Shown here one piece after another: positions 9,828-18,697 of a stretch of DNA of 64,000 nt; positions within the stretch are counted from its first letter, which is position 1, and the number at the start of each line of letters is the position of its first letter. The stretch is from an uncultured bacterium (GTDB lineage: Bacteria; Fidelibacterota; Marinisomatia; Marinisomatales; UBA1611), in the NCBI GenBank assembly GCA_913020665.1, contig CAJVZI010000001.1, forward strand, positions 1 through 64,000, in the 5' to 3' direction. A model generated the notes under the pieces. That model saw only the letters and a program-made list of their open reading frames with translations. It ran no database searches and was not told the origin of the DNA. Position numbers and translations under genes: made by a program.

Positions 9828-11124
9828 TATTATTATTCTCCAGGATCGATCGATCAAGATCAATAATTTCATCACAGATCGATCGAACAAATTTTATATC
9901 ATGAGATACTATAATAAAATGCATCTGGCTCATACACTCTCTTAAAAATGAGCGCAATTTAACCTTCTGTTCCCATCCTAATCCAAAGGTTGGTTCATCT
10001 AAAATAAGTACATCAAACCTACAATGACATAACAATACAACCAAAAATATTCTTAGTACTACCCATGGAAGTTCTGTCCCTCTCTTATTTTGGATCTGAT
10101 CCCATTGCACTCCAAACCTTGTAAGGCGATTTTTAAAGGTTTTATCCAATGATCTGTCAAAAATATTTTTTTCTTTTAACTCTTCGAAGAACTCATTTAC
10201 TTTTTTCAATAGTATTATGTGCTCTGGAAATTGATCCATATAGCCTATTTTTTTAGCTATATCACCACTAACTAATAGTTCAATATGTCCACTGGTTGGC
10301 TTTAGGTCATCAAAACATAGTCCAGCAAATGTGGTCTTTCCTGAACCATTATCACCGATAATCCCAAAAGAACGTACATTTTTTATATTGAATGTAAAGT
10401 TAGAAAAAATATTGGGTGAGTTTTCATAATTAAAGGTCAACTCCTTTATAGAAAGATCTAATCTTCCCTCTGGAATTTTGATTGGTGAATATTTATTGCT
10501 TTTCTTTGCTTCAAATGGTAAAAGTGAATCCAGCGATAACTGCCAACTACTATCACTATATTTTAGATCTTCCATTAAAGATGTCGCCCAAATAACAATA
10601 CTGCCTGAGTTATGAACCCAGTCCCTTAACATATCTAAAGACTCCATTTTATTTTTTTCAGATAAAAATGAGAATCCATCATCTATCAATAATACATCCG
10701 GGTTATGGTCGATAGCTGTTACTAGATTTAAAAGTTCTTTCTCTCCGCCAGATAAATAGCCTGGATTTGAGCTAGGGCTGATCTTATCTGGGAGGTGTTT
10801 TAAACCCCATTCTACTTTCTGTTCTAATTCATCAGGGTCTAACTGCTTACATTCTCCAGAAAAGGTCAATTCTTTACTTACTGTCGATGCAATTATTTGT
10901 TGATCTGGATTCTGATGTATCCTATAATACTCAAAATCAGAATATTGTTGATCTACTTCAAAATTAGTTAATGTATGTGAATCTATATTTTGAATCACAT
11001 CTAGTAAATGAGTCTTTCCAACACCACTTTCTCCATAAATAATATTGATTCCGCTGGAAAAGCAAAATTTCTGTTTCGATTCGCTAAATTTTTTAAAAAA
11101 TATAGTGCCTTTTATTTCAGTCAT
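9781..11124 (-). CDS. Fused two-domain ABC-type ATPase (EcfA-like), no transmembrane partner in the window
   Basis: Two P-loops (GESGVGKTHLLD, GDNGSGKTTFAG), one LSGGE signature, Q-loop-like QNPDQQIIASTVSKEL, second-half LDEPTFGL and IIVSHD. Confidence 0.85.
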   Translation of the reverse strand: MTEIKGTIFFKKFSESKQKFCFSSGINIIYGESGVGKTHLLDVIQNIDSHTLTNFEVDQQYSDFEYYRIHQNPDQQIIASTVSKELTFSGECKQLDPDELEQKVEWGLKHLPDKISPSSNPGYLSGGEKELLNLVTAIDHNPDVLLIDDGFSFLSEKNKMESLDMLRDWVHNSGSIVIWATSLMEDLKYSDSSWQLSLDSLLPFEAKKSNKYSPIKIPEGRLDLSIKELTFNYENSPNIFSNFTFNIKNVRSFGIIGDNGSGKTTFAGLCFDDLKPTSGHIELLVSGDIAKKIGYMDQFPEHIILLKKVNEFFEELKEKNIFDRSLDKTFKNRLTRFGVQWDQIQNKRGTELPWVVLRIFLVVLLCHCRFDVLILDEPTFGLGWEQKVKLRSFLRECMSQMHFIIVSHDIKFVRSICDEIIDLDRSILENNNIGTKEKTKSQRSHNK

Positions 11125-12400
11125 GGAGAATATTCCGTATAATACGAGTTGATGATCCCAAATGCTTATGGATCACATCTGTAGCAGCAAGACTGGTCAT
11201 TCTATAATACCTATTATCTGTTATGAGTTGGTGTATCTTTGATAAAAATTCATTCTTATTATTGATACAAAAACCACCTCCATCTTTTAATAGCTCTTCC
11301 GCTTCATGTGCATGATGATACTTAGGCCCAAAAAGGACAGCTAGTCTGGCTATAGCTGGCTCCATCACATTATGTATTCCAGTAGTGAGGCCTCCGCCAA
11401 TGAAAGCAATTCTACCCTGCCAATATAGTTTTGAAAGCACTCCTACAACTCCAAGAATAACTAATCGATCCGATGGCAAGGTCATATCATTTTTTTTATT
11501 AAACACTACACCTTTATAACCCAATTTCTTAAAACCAGCTTTTATACGATCTATCGCTGTAGTGGATGGTTCATGAGGAGCATACAAGACCTTAATATCA
11601 TTGTATTCATCCATTATTTCTGCTAATGCCGGAATCAAAAAATGGTCATCTTCCTCATGGGCACTACCAATAATAATTCGTTTTTCTCTATCTAAAATAC
11701 TGTCTGTACGTTTCATAGTAAAATCATCAGCAGTCTTTTTTACCATATCATATCTAGGGTTGCCAAGAACCTTGACCAGCGGACCTATGTTTTTACCCAA
11801 AATAACGTGTATTCCTTCCATATCTTTTTCAGAGACTGTATAGATCGATGATAGGCTACTATAAACAGCTCTATAAAATTGTTTGACCACTGGTTTCAAC
11901 TTAGGAGATCCAACTTTAACTCTAGCTGAAAATATATTTGTATGAATTTCTTTTCTTCTTGCCATCCATATCATATTTGGCCAGATATCATAAGATGCAA
12001 AAATGATCTTTTTAGGTCTTACTATATTAAGTACTTTTTTAATGGTCCATGGAAAATCAAACGGGATATACACTTTAAGATCGATCGCATTACTCATAGC
12101 ATTATCATAACCTGATGGCGATGAAAAACTTACTAATATTGTTATTTCATCTCTTATTTCTTTCAATCCCTCGATCACTGGTTTTACCTGATAAAACTCA
12201 CCCAAACTTGCGGCATGAAACCAGTATATATCAGTATTTGATTTATGAGATTTAAAGTATTGTTTTAATACACTACTAGACCGAAACCTTCCTAAGACGC
12301 TTGCCCTTAATTTGTCCTGAAAGACCGAACCAACCATGGCAAATAAAAAGATCAAGGGATATAATAATACATTATATAATAATGCCCAAAATATTTTCAT
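11117..12400 (-). CDS. waaA: 3-deoxy-D-manno-octulosonic acid (Kdo) transferase
   Basis: WFHAASLGEFYQVKPVI, SSPSGYDNA, FIGGGLTTGIHNVMEPA and GPKYHHAHEAEELL, typical of KdtA/WaaA. Confidence 0.92.
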   Translation of the reverse strand: MKIFWALLYNVLLYPLIFLFAMVGSVFQDKLRASVLGRFRSSSVLKQYFKSHKSNTDIYWFHAASLGEFYQVKPVIEGLKEIRDEITILVSFSSPSGYDNAMSNAIDLKVYIPFDFPWTIKKVLNIVRPKKIIFASYDIWPNMIWMARRKEIHTNIFSARVKVGSPKLKPVVKQFYRAVYSSLSSIYTVSEKDMEGIHVILGKNIGPLVKVLGNPRYDMVKKTADDFTMKRTDSILDREKRIIIGSAHEEDDHFLIPALAEIMDEYNDIKVLYAPHEPSTTAIDRIKAGFKKLGYKGVVFNKKNDMTLPSDRLVILGVVGVLSKLYWQGRIAFIGGGLTTGIHNVMEPAIARLAVLFGPKYHHAHEAEELLKDGGGFCINNKNEFLSKIHQLITDNRYYRMTSLAATDVIHKHLGSSTRIIRNILHD

Positions 12401-12402
12401 TG

Positions 12403-13401
12403 TTAGTCCAAGTTCAATGATCGTATGACGTCATGAGGTTCGATAGAATCCATACAAAATTGTTGTTCTCTATAACAAGGAAAGCTTCCGTTTTGAGAAC
12501 ATGGCCTACACCAAACATCTTTTTCTATAACAGCAGATTCTGGCAAAACAATACCAGCACCAGTTTCAACTGAGGTCGGTCCTAAGATCATTGTTACAGA
12601 TTTACCAAGAGCTTCTGCCGCATGAATAAGACCTGTATCACTTCCTATAATGTGTTTTGCATTTACTAATATTGCCATCGATTCTCGAAGGCTTGTCTTG
12701 CCAGCCAAATTCACAGACTTTTTTAAACCATTACAAATTTCTTGGCATATCTTATCATTTATACCACCAACTAGAACTGCTGGCATATCTAACTGTTTTA
12801 GAGTATCAATATATTTTTTTGCTGGCCATTGCTTTTGTTTCCAAGCCGCACCAGGTACAACGGCTATATAATCGTCAAAGATCCCTTTTGAGATAAGTTG
12901 TTTTTTTGCGACCTTTAATTCATGACCACTCAATGCCAAAAGTGTTGGTGGTATATGACCACCTTTATTCCAAATAGGCCCAATGTGATCATGGTACATC
13001 TCTCGAGCAGAAAACTGTGCTCCAAAGTAACTTTTATGGAAAGAAAATAGCAGTGCTCTTTTTAAGCGGGGTTTTTTCAATTGATACAATGGAGATTTAC
13101 TATGAAAAGTTATAATATTTGATCGGATCGAGTTGTGAAGATCAAAAATTAAAGAATAGTCTTTTCTATATAAATATTTACTAAAATCCCACAATTCCAA
13201 AAAGGTGGATCTTCTACTGATCGAAAGGAGGAGATCAATATCAGGATGATATTCTAATAATGGGGTATACTCATCTAATGTCAGAAAAGTTATCTGTGCG
13301 TCAGGATAAGATAGTTTAATTGTTCTTAGTGCAGAAGTAGATAAGACTATATCACCGATCGAACTAAATCGAATGATAAGTATCTTCTGATCATAATTCA
13401 T
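12403..13401 (-). CDS. Glycosyltransferase family 9 (ADP-heptose:LPS heptosyltransferase-like)
   Basis: ILIIRFSSIGDIVLSTSALRTIK N-terminus; VPGAAWKQKQWPAKKY; GSDTGLIHAAEALGKSVTMILGPTS. Confidence 0.88.
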   Translation of the reverse strand: MNYDQKILIIRFSSIGDIVLSTSALRTIKLSYPDAQITFLTLDEYTPLLEYHPDIDLLLSISRRSTFLELWDFSKYLYRKDYSLIFDLHNSIRSNIITFHSKSPLYQLKKPRLKRALLFSFHKSYFGAQFSAREMYHDHIGPIWNKGGHIPPTLLALSGHELKVAKKQLISKGIFDDYIAVVPGAAWKQKQWPAKKYIDTLKQLDMPAVLVGGINDKICQEICNGLKKSVNLAGKTSLRESMAILVNAKHIIGSDTGLIHAAEALGKSVTMILGPTSVETGAGIVLPESAVIEKDVWCRPCSQNGSFPCYREQQFCMDSIEPHDVIRSLNLD

Positions 13402-13406
13402 TAAGT

Positions 13407-14396
13407 TTACTTCACTCTAGATGCATTAAAGGCAACTAGATCGATCAATGATGTTTTTACTTCAGACTCTGGGTAGACATTGATTGCATTTACAGCAAGC
13501 TCTGAGAACTCATCTAGTTTCTTCTTGGCGTAGTCAATCCCTCCTGTTTCATCAACCATATCTGATATTTTCTTTATAATTGATCTATTTTTTTTCTTTG
13601 CTCGAAGGAGTTTTTTTAATTCTCGATATTCTAGGCGTGACATATTTGCCTTAGAAAAGATCAGAGGAAGAGTGACCATATTCTGTTTCACATCACCTCC
13701 ACTGTTTTTACCTGTATCACTTTCACTTCCTAAGAGATCAAATAGGTCATCCTTAATTTGAAATGCCAGACCTAGGTTTTGTCCAAATGTATGGGTCGCA
13801 GCTCTATCATTATCTTTTTTTGTTGTCGTAATAGCACCAAGCTCACAACTTGTGGCAATTAACGAGGCTGTTTTTTGACCGATCATTTCAAAATAGACTT
13901 CTTCTGTCATAGAACGTGTGATACTTTTTTCTATTTGCAGTATTTCACCAGCGCTTAGCTTTTCTGCCGTAATGGAAATTTGCTCTAAAGCATCAAAATC
14001 TCTAAGTCCGACCATATTGATCAGGGCTTTACTTAATATAAAGTCACCCATAAGAATTGATAATTTATTTTTCCAAACCCTATTGACGGATGGTTTACCT
14101 CTTCTTAAAGTTGCATCATCAACGACATCATCATGAATTAATGTTGCAACATGTAATAATTCCATCATGGCAGCCGCCTTATAGCTATTTAGTGTAGGCT
14201 TACCACATAGCCTCGCGGAAAGAATGGTCAAAATAGGACGAATATTCTTTCCCTTGTTTCGTATCATATACTTGGATATTGAATTAATGAGACGAACCTC
14301 AGAATCAAGAGCATTTTCAAATTCTTTTTGAAATATCTTGATATCTTCTAAGATCGGGGCTGTGATCTGTTTTAGGGTTATGATATCCTTATGCAT
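13407..14396 (-). CDS. Polyprenyl diphosphate synthase (trans-isoprenyl synthase family)
   Basis: LIHDDVVDDATLRRGKPSVN (first Asp-rich motif) and FQIKDDLFDLLG (second motif). Confidence 0.92.
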   Translation of the reverse strand: MHKDIITLKQITAPILEDIKIFQKEFENALDSEVRLINSISKYMIRNKGKNIRPILTILSARLCGKPTLNSYKAAAMMELLHVATLIHDDVVDDATLRRGKPSVNRVWKNKLSILMGDFILSKALINMVGLRDFDALEQISITAEKLSAGEILQIEKSITRSMTEEVYFEMIGQKTASLIATSCELGAITTTKKDNDRAATHTFGQNLGLAFQIKDDLFDLLGSESDTGKNSGGDVKQNMVTLPLIFSKANMSRLEYRELKKLLRAKKKNRSIIKKISDMVDETGGIDYAKKKLDEFSELAVNAINVYPESEVKTSLIDLVAFNASRVK

Positions 14397-14435
14397 TAGG
14401 TGGTTAAAATACTGTTAGAATGAATTGTGGTTCAA

Positions 14436-15164
14436 TTAGGTTCTATTACGATTAACAAGCCAAGATACGCCAATACTCATTTCATATAACAGCGCTAAAG
14501 GGAAAGACATAATAAGCATTGAAACAGGGTCGGGAGGCGTAATAAAGGATGATAAGATCATTATTACAACGATTGAATGTTTTCTGTAGTGCCTCATAAA
14601 TGCGGGAGTCAATATACCGATCGCAGATAAGACCAAAGAAACAACTGGTAATTGAAAAATGACACCAGCTCCTAATAGTAGCCAAGTTAAAAAACTAAAA
14701 TAATATTGAATCGAAAAATTATTTTCTACGTGTGGCGCACCTATACCACTAAAAAACTCAAGACTGAAAGGTATCAATACAAAATAACCAAATGAGACAC
14801 CCAATATGAAAGAAGTAAACGCAAAAAAAACAAACGGTAGAGCAAACTTTTTTTCATTGACCTTTAGACCAGGCGCTACAAATTGCCAGAATTGATATAT
14901 CAAAAATGGTAAAGCGATAATAAAACCAGAGATAAATGAAATAAACCACTTAATAAGAAACATACCTTGGACTGAAAGGACTTGAATATTTATTGGGTTA
15001 TTTGTTCTACTGGTTGGAAATAATAATATATTCAGTATTTCATCTATATATCCAAAAGAGACTGCGGACCCAATGATAATTGCTGAAAGTGACTTAACTA
15101 TTCTCCATCTAAGCTCCTCTAAATGTTCAAGGAACCCCATCTCAGTTGGATTTTCATTCTTCAT
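14436..15164 (-). CDS. tatC: Sec-independent protein translocase TatC
   Basis: MGFLEHLEELRWRIVKS; FWQFVAPGLKVNEKKFALPF; polytopic membrane protein. Confidence 0.95.
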   Translation of the reverse strand: MKNENPTEMGFLEHLEELRWRIVKSLSAIIIGSAVSFGYIDEILNILLFPTSRTNNPINIQVLSVQGMFLIKWFISFISGFIIALPFLIYQFWQFVAPGLKVNEKKFALPFVFFAFTSFILGVSFGYFVLIPFSLEFFSGIGAPHVENNFSIQYYFSFLTWLLLGAGVIFQLPVVSLVLSAIGILTPAFMRHYRKHSIVVIMILSSFITPPDPVSMLIMSFPLALLYEMSIGVSWLVNRNRT

Positions 15165-16098
15165 CTGTATTACCTAATAAGGCCTCAGCCATGATATGCG
15201 GTGCATCTGTAATACGGTCAGATGTTTTGGTCACCTTATAAAGGAGTTCTTTTTTATCATCTGTCCAGAATGAATCTTCCAGAGTCTCCCTGACTAGAGC
15301 TGAAACTCTTTGACGGTATCTTGCCAATCTACGTTTGTCCAATTGACCCAGACCGATCATGCTATCCACATGATCAAAGATTCCTCTATAAAGTTCTTTA
15401 ATACCTACTCCTTCAGTGCCCACTGTATTGAAGATAGGTGGCTCTATTTTTCCTTCTGGATTAAAACTATGTAAAACATTCTTTAACATTGATGATAGAC
15501 GATCTGCCCCATCACGATCTGATTTATTAATAATGAATAGGTCAGCTATTTCTATTAAGCCTGCCTTCATCATTTGTACTTCATCACCGGATTCAGGGAC
15601 CAGAACTACTATTGAAACATCTGCTGCTTTTACGATATCATGCTCGCTTTGCCCCACGCCTACAGTCTCGTAGAGCACAATATCCTTTCCACTAGCAGCT
15701 AAGACATCTCCGACATCTTGTGATTTTCTTGCCAATCCACCGAGTTCACCATGACTACCCATGCTCCGAACAAAAACCCTTTCATCCCATGCATAATGAT
15801 TCATTCGAATCCTATCTCCTAATAAGGAGCCACCAGAAAAGGGACTCGTTGGATCGACCGCTATAACCCCTACAGTTTTTTTATTTTCTAGAAAAATGTC
15901 AATTAACGCATTTGTAATAGTACTCTTACCTGCACCTGGCGGTCCTGTAATACCAATACGTAATGATTCTACTGTAGATTTATATATATCATTTAAGAGC
16001 GGTCCTGTTTCAGCCCCGCCATTTTCGATTAGCGTAACTGCTTTTGATATCGATCCATGGTCATTTTCTAATATCCCATGGACAAGAGATCGATACAT
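15154..16098 (-). CDS. meaB: Methylmalonyl-CoA mutase-associated GTPase MeaB (ArgK family)
   Basis: GITGPPGAGKSTITNALI, AVDPTSPFSGGSLLGDRIRM, ETVGVGQSE, NKSDRDGAD. Confidence 0.93.
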   Translation of the reverse strand: MYRSLVHGILENDHGSISKAVTLIENGGAETGPLLNDIYKSTVESLRIGITGPPGAGKSTITNALIDIFLENKKTVGVIAVDPTSPFSGGSLLGDRIRMNHYAWDERVFVRSMGSHGELGGLARKSQDVGDVLAASGKDIVLYETVGVGQSEHDIVKAADVSIVVLVPESGDEVQMMKAGLIEIADLFIINKSDRDGADRLSSMLKNVLHSFNPEGKIEPPIFNTVGTEGVGIKELYRGIFDHVDSMIGLGQLDKRRLARYRQRVSALVRETLEDSFWTDDKKELLYKVTKTSDRITDAPHIMAEALLGNTDEE

Positions 16099-16806
16099 TT
16101 ATGAATCAAACTCCTTAATAAATTTTTTATAATCCAAAATTATAAGTTCTCTACCATTACGCTCTATAAATTTTTCTTTCTCTAGTATGCTAAGCGCTCT
16201 AGAAACGGTCTCTCTTGAAGTACCTGCCATATTTGCAATATCTTGCTGGATAGGAGTTTTGGGAATACTTACCTTTCCATTCTTGATGACACCTTGATCA
16301 TCAGCAAATCTAATAATGCACATGGTGATACGTTTTTCAGCATCACTTAACGATAGACTCGCTATCTGCCTATCACTTTTTCTTAACCGTCCAGCCATCT
16401 CTTTCACAAGCTGAATAGCAATGGTAGGATATTCATGCAATACTTCTAAGAAATCTTCACGATTTAATGTAAGCACCTCTGTTTTTTCTAATGCAATAAC
16501 ATTTGCAGAACGTGATTCACCATCCAATAATGACATTTCACCAAAAAAATCTCCTGGGTTCATAATCGTAAGAATAACCTCCCTACCATCTTTACTGAGT
16601 CTAGTGACCTTTACACTGCCCTCTACAACGAAGAAACACTTTTCACCTTCCGAATCTTCTAGAAATATATAATTACCATTCTCAAAATGACTGGACACCA
16701 TTTTGTCTGCTATATGCCCTAGTTCTTCTTTGGAAAGTTCCCAAAATAAAGACACAGATTGTAATAGATCAATCTTCTTCATATTGCGAAGATACCACTC
16801 ATACAC
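16099..16806 (-). CDS. Crp/Fnr family transcriptional regulator
   Basis: Cyclic-nucleotide-binding domain (PGDFFGEMSLLDGESRSANVIA) and HTH (QQDIANMAGTSRETVSRALSILEKEKFI). An internal ATG at 16782 is an alternative start. Confidence 0.92.
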   Translation of the reverse strand: MYEWYLRNMKKIDLLQSVSLFWELSKEELGHIADKMVSSHFENGNYIFLEDSEGEKCFFVVEGSVKVTRLSKDGREVILTIMNPGDFFGEMSLLDGESRSANVIALEKTEVLTLNREDFLEVLHEYPTIAIQLVKEMAGRLRKSDRQIASLSLSDAEKRITMCIIRFADDQGVIKNGKVSIPKTPIQQDIANMAGTSRETVSRALSILEKEKFIERNGRELIILDYKKFIKEFDS

Positions 16807-16898
16807 ATCTTTTCAAATTTGATATATTTTCAAGGAACATATTTAATATTTCATCCATTTTCCATTAAATCAATAATGTAAACTTAATAAACACGTTA

Positions 16899-16928
16899 TT
16901 GACACTGGAATTCAAGCGGGTGTAAAAT
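16899..16928 (+). promoter_or_regulatory. Candidate sigma70-type promoter for rpsT
   Basis: TTGACA (16899-16904), 18-bp spacer, TAAAAT (16923-16928), located 31 bp before the rpsT start. Confidence 0.5.
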
Positions 16929-16959
16929 CCCCGGCTTCTAAATAAGGAAATATGATTCA

Positions 16960-17214
16960 ATGGATAGACATCCACAACAAATAAAACGAGAACGACAAGA
17001 CAAGAAAAGACGAGCGAGAAATGTAGAAAGTCTTTCAAGGCTTCGTACGCACATAAAGAATGTACTCGCTAGCACTTCAAAAGCAGATGCAGAACAATTA
17101 TATAGAAATGCAGTACGTGTAATTGATAAAGCTGTAAGTAAGAATCTTATTCATAAGAATACAGGCGCTCGACGTAAGTCACAGATCACTCGTCACCTGA
17201 ACTCTCTAAGCTAG
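16960..17214 (+). CDS. rpsT: 30S ribosomal protein S20 (bS20)
   Basis: 84 aa, basic: QIKRERQDKKRRARN...SRLRTHIKNVL...IDKAVSKNLIHKNTGARRKSQITRHL. Confidence 0.93.
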   Translation: MDRHPQQIKRERQDKKRRARNVESLSRLRTHIKNVLASTSKADAEQLYRNAVRVIDKAVSKNLIHKNTGARRKSQITRHLNSLS

Positions 17215-17224
17215 TTCAATATTA

Positions 17225-18694
17225 TTACCCATCTGATACTTGATAGTTAGGCGCTTCCTTTACGATCCTAACTTCATGAGGATGGTTTTCCTTCAGTGCA
17301 GCTGAGGTAACCTGCACCAACGTTGTGTTCATTCCAAACTCTTCTATGGTACTACAACCACAATATCCCATTGAAGACCTAATACCACCGATCATTTGAT
17401 GTATCGTATTTCGAACTGGTCCCCTGTATGGCACCATGCCTTCAATTCCCTCTGGAACTAATTTAGTTTCTTCTGAACCTTCCTGAAAATACCTGTCACC
17501 ACTACCTTGCTGCATAGCTCCCATCGATCCCATTCCTCTATAAGATTTATATTGGCGACCTTCATAAAGGATCGTTTCTCCAGGACTCTCATCCATACCA
17601 GCCAATAGACTACCTAACATGACTGAGTTTGCACCTACTGCCAGTGCTTTTGCAAGATCTCCACTATAACGAAGTCCACCATCAGCAATGACAGGAATAT
17701 TATTTTTTCTGGCAATATCCACACAATCCATTATGGCAGTTAATTGCGGTACGCCTACTCCAGCAATTACCCTTGTTGTACAACTTGCTCCTGCACCAAT
17801 ACCAACTTTCACACAATCAACACCTGCATCGATCATAGCCTGCGCTCCATCACCTGTCGCAACATTTCCAGCAATTAAAGCAACAGTTGGATGTGAACTC
17901 TTGATCTTTTCAATTGACCTAAGTACACCTTTTGAATGACCATGTGCAGTATCGATCACTATAGCATCCACATCGGCACTTGCAAGCTGCGATGCTCTTT
18001 CAATAGCATCTCCTGAGACTCCAACTGCAGCACCAACCCTTAAACGACCGTTATCATCTTTACACGCGTGAGGGTAGTCTTCATTTTTTTGAATATCTTT
18101 AACGGTAATTAATCCAGTTAAGTTATGATCTTCGTCTACTACTAATAGTTTTTCAATTCTATGCTCTTGAAGAATATCCTTAGCCTTTTCAAGGGAAGTA
18201 CCGACTGGAACAGATACGAGATCTTTTGATGTCATACATTCCGAAACAGAAAGCAGATCGTTAGTTTCAAAGCGAATATCTCGATTTGTTATAATACCCA
18301 CAAGGCGATCATTTTTAACGACGGGTAGTCCACTTATCTTATACTCAGACATGATCTTTTTTGCATCTTCTATGGTTGATGATTCCTCAATAGTGATCGG
18401 GTTTAGTATCATGCCACTTTCAGAACGTTTTACTTTATCAACCATATTAGATTGATCTTCGATAGATAGGTTCTTATGGATAACACCCATGCCACCAGTC
18501 CTAGCAAGAGATATGGCCATTTCACTCTCCGTAACCGTGTCCATAGCTGCACTTAAGATAGGTATATTAAGCTCTATATCATTTGTAAGTTTTGTTTTCA
18601 AACTTACATCTTTTGGTAACACACTTGACTTTTGTGGCACTAATAAAACATCGTCAAAGGTGAACGCTTGTTTAAATGGTGGACGATTACTCAT
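17225..18694 (-). CDS. guaB: IMP dehydrogenase with CBS domains
   Basis: FTFDDVLLVPQ; CBS repeats; GIGAGASCTTRVIAGVGVPQ; GGLRYSGDLAKALAVGANSVMLGSLLAG; YRGMGSMGAMQ. Confidence 0.97.
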   Translation of the reverse strand: MSNRPPFKQAFTFDDVLLVPQKSSVLPKDVSLKTKLTNDIELNIPILSAAMDTVTESEMAISLARTGGMGVIHKNLSIEDQSNMVDKVKRSESGMILNPITIEESSTIEDAKKIMSEYKISGLPVVKNDRLVGIITNRDIRFETNDLLSVSECMTSKDLVSVPVGTSLEKAKDILQEHRIEKLLVVDEDHNLTGLITVKDIQKNEDYPHACKDDNGRLRVGAAVGVSGDAIERASQLASADVDAIVIDTAHGHSKGVLRSIEKIKSSHPTVALIAGNVATGDGAQAMIDAGVDCVKVGIGAGASCTTRVIAGVGVPQLTAIMDCVDIARKNNIPVIADGGLRYSGDLAKALAVGANSVMLGSLLAGMDESPGETILYEGRQYKSYRGMGSMGAMQQGSGDRYFQEGSEETKLVPEGIEGMVPYRGPVRNTIHQMIGGIRSSMGYCGCSTIEEFGMNTTLVQVTSAALKENHPHEVRIVKEAPNYQVSDG

Positions 18695-18697
18695 GGT

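Noticed and set aside
15154-16098. MeaB as marker of a methylmalonyl-CoA mutase cluster
   Set aside because: No mutase or epimerase gene in the window; MeaB alone in a housekeeping run is common.
16807-16959. Possible FNR/CRP operator between the crp-like gene and rpsT
   Set aside because: No convincing TTGAT-N4-ATCAA or TGTGA-N6-TCACA palindrome was found; only AT-rich partial matches.
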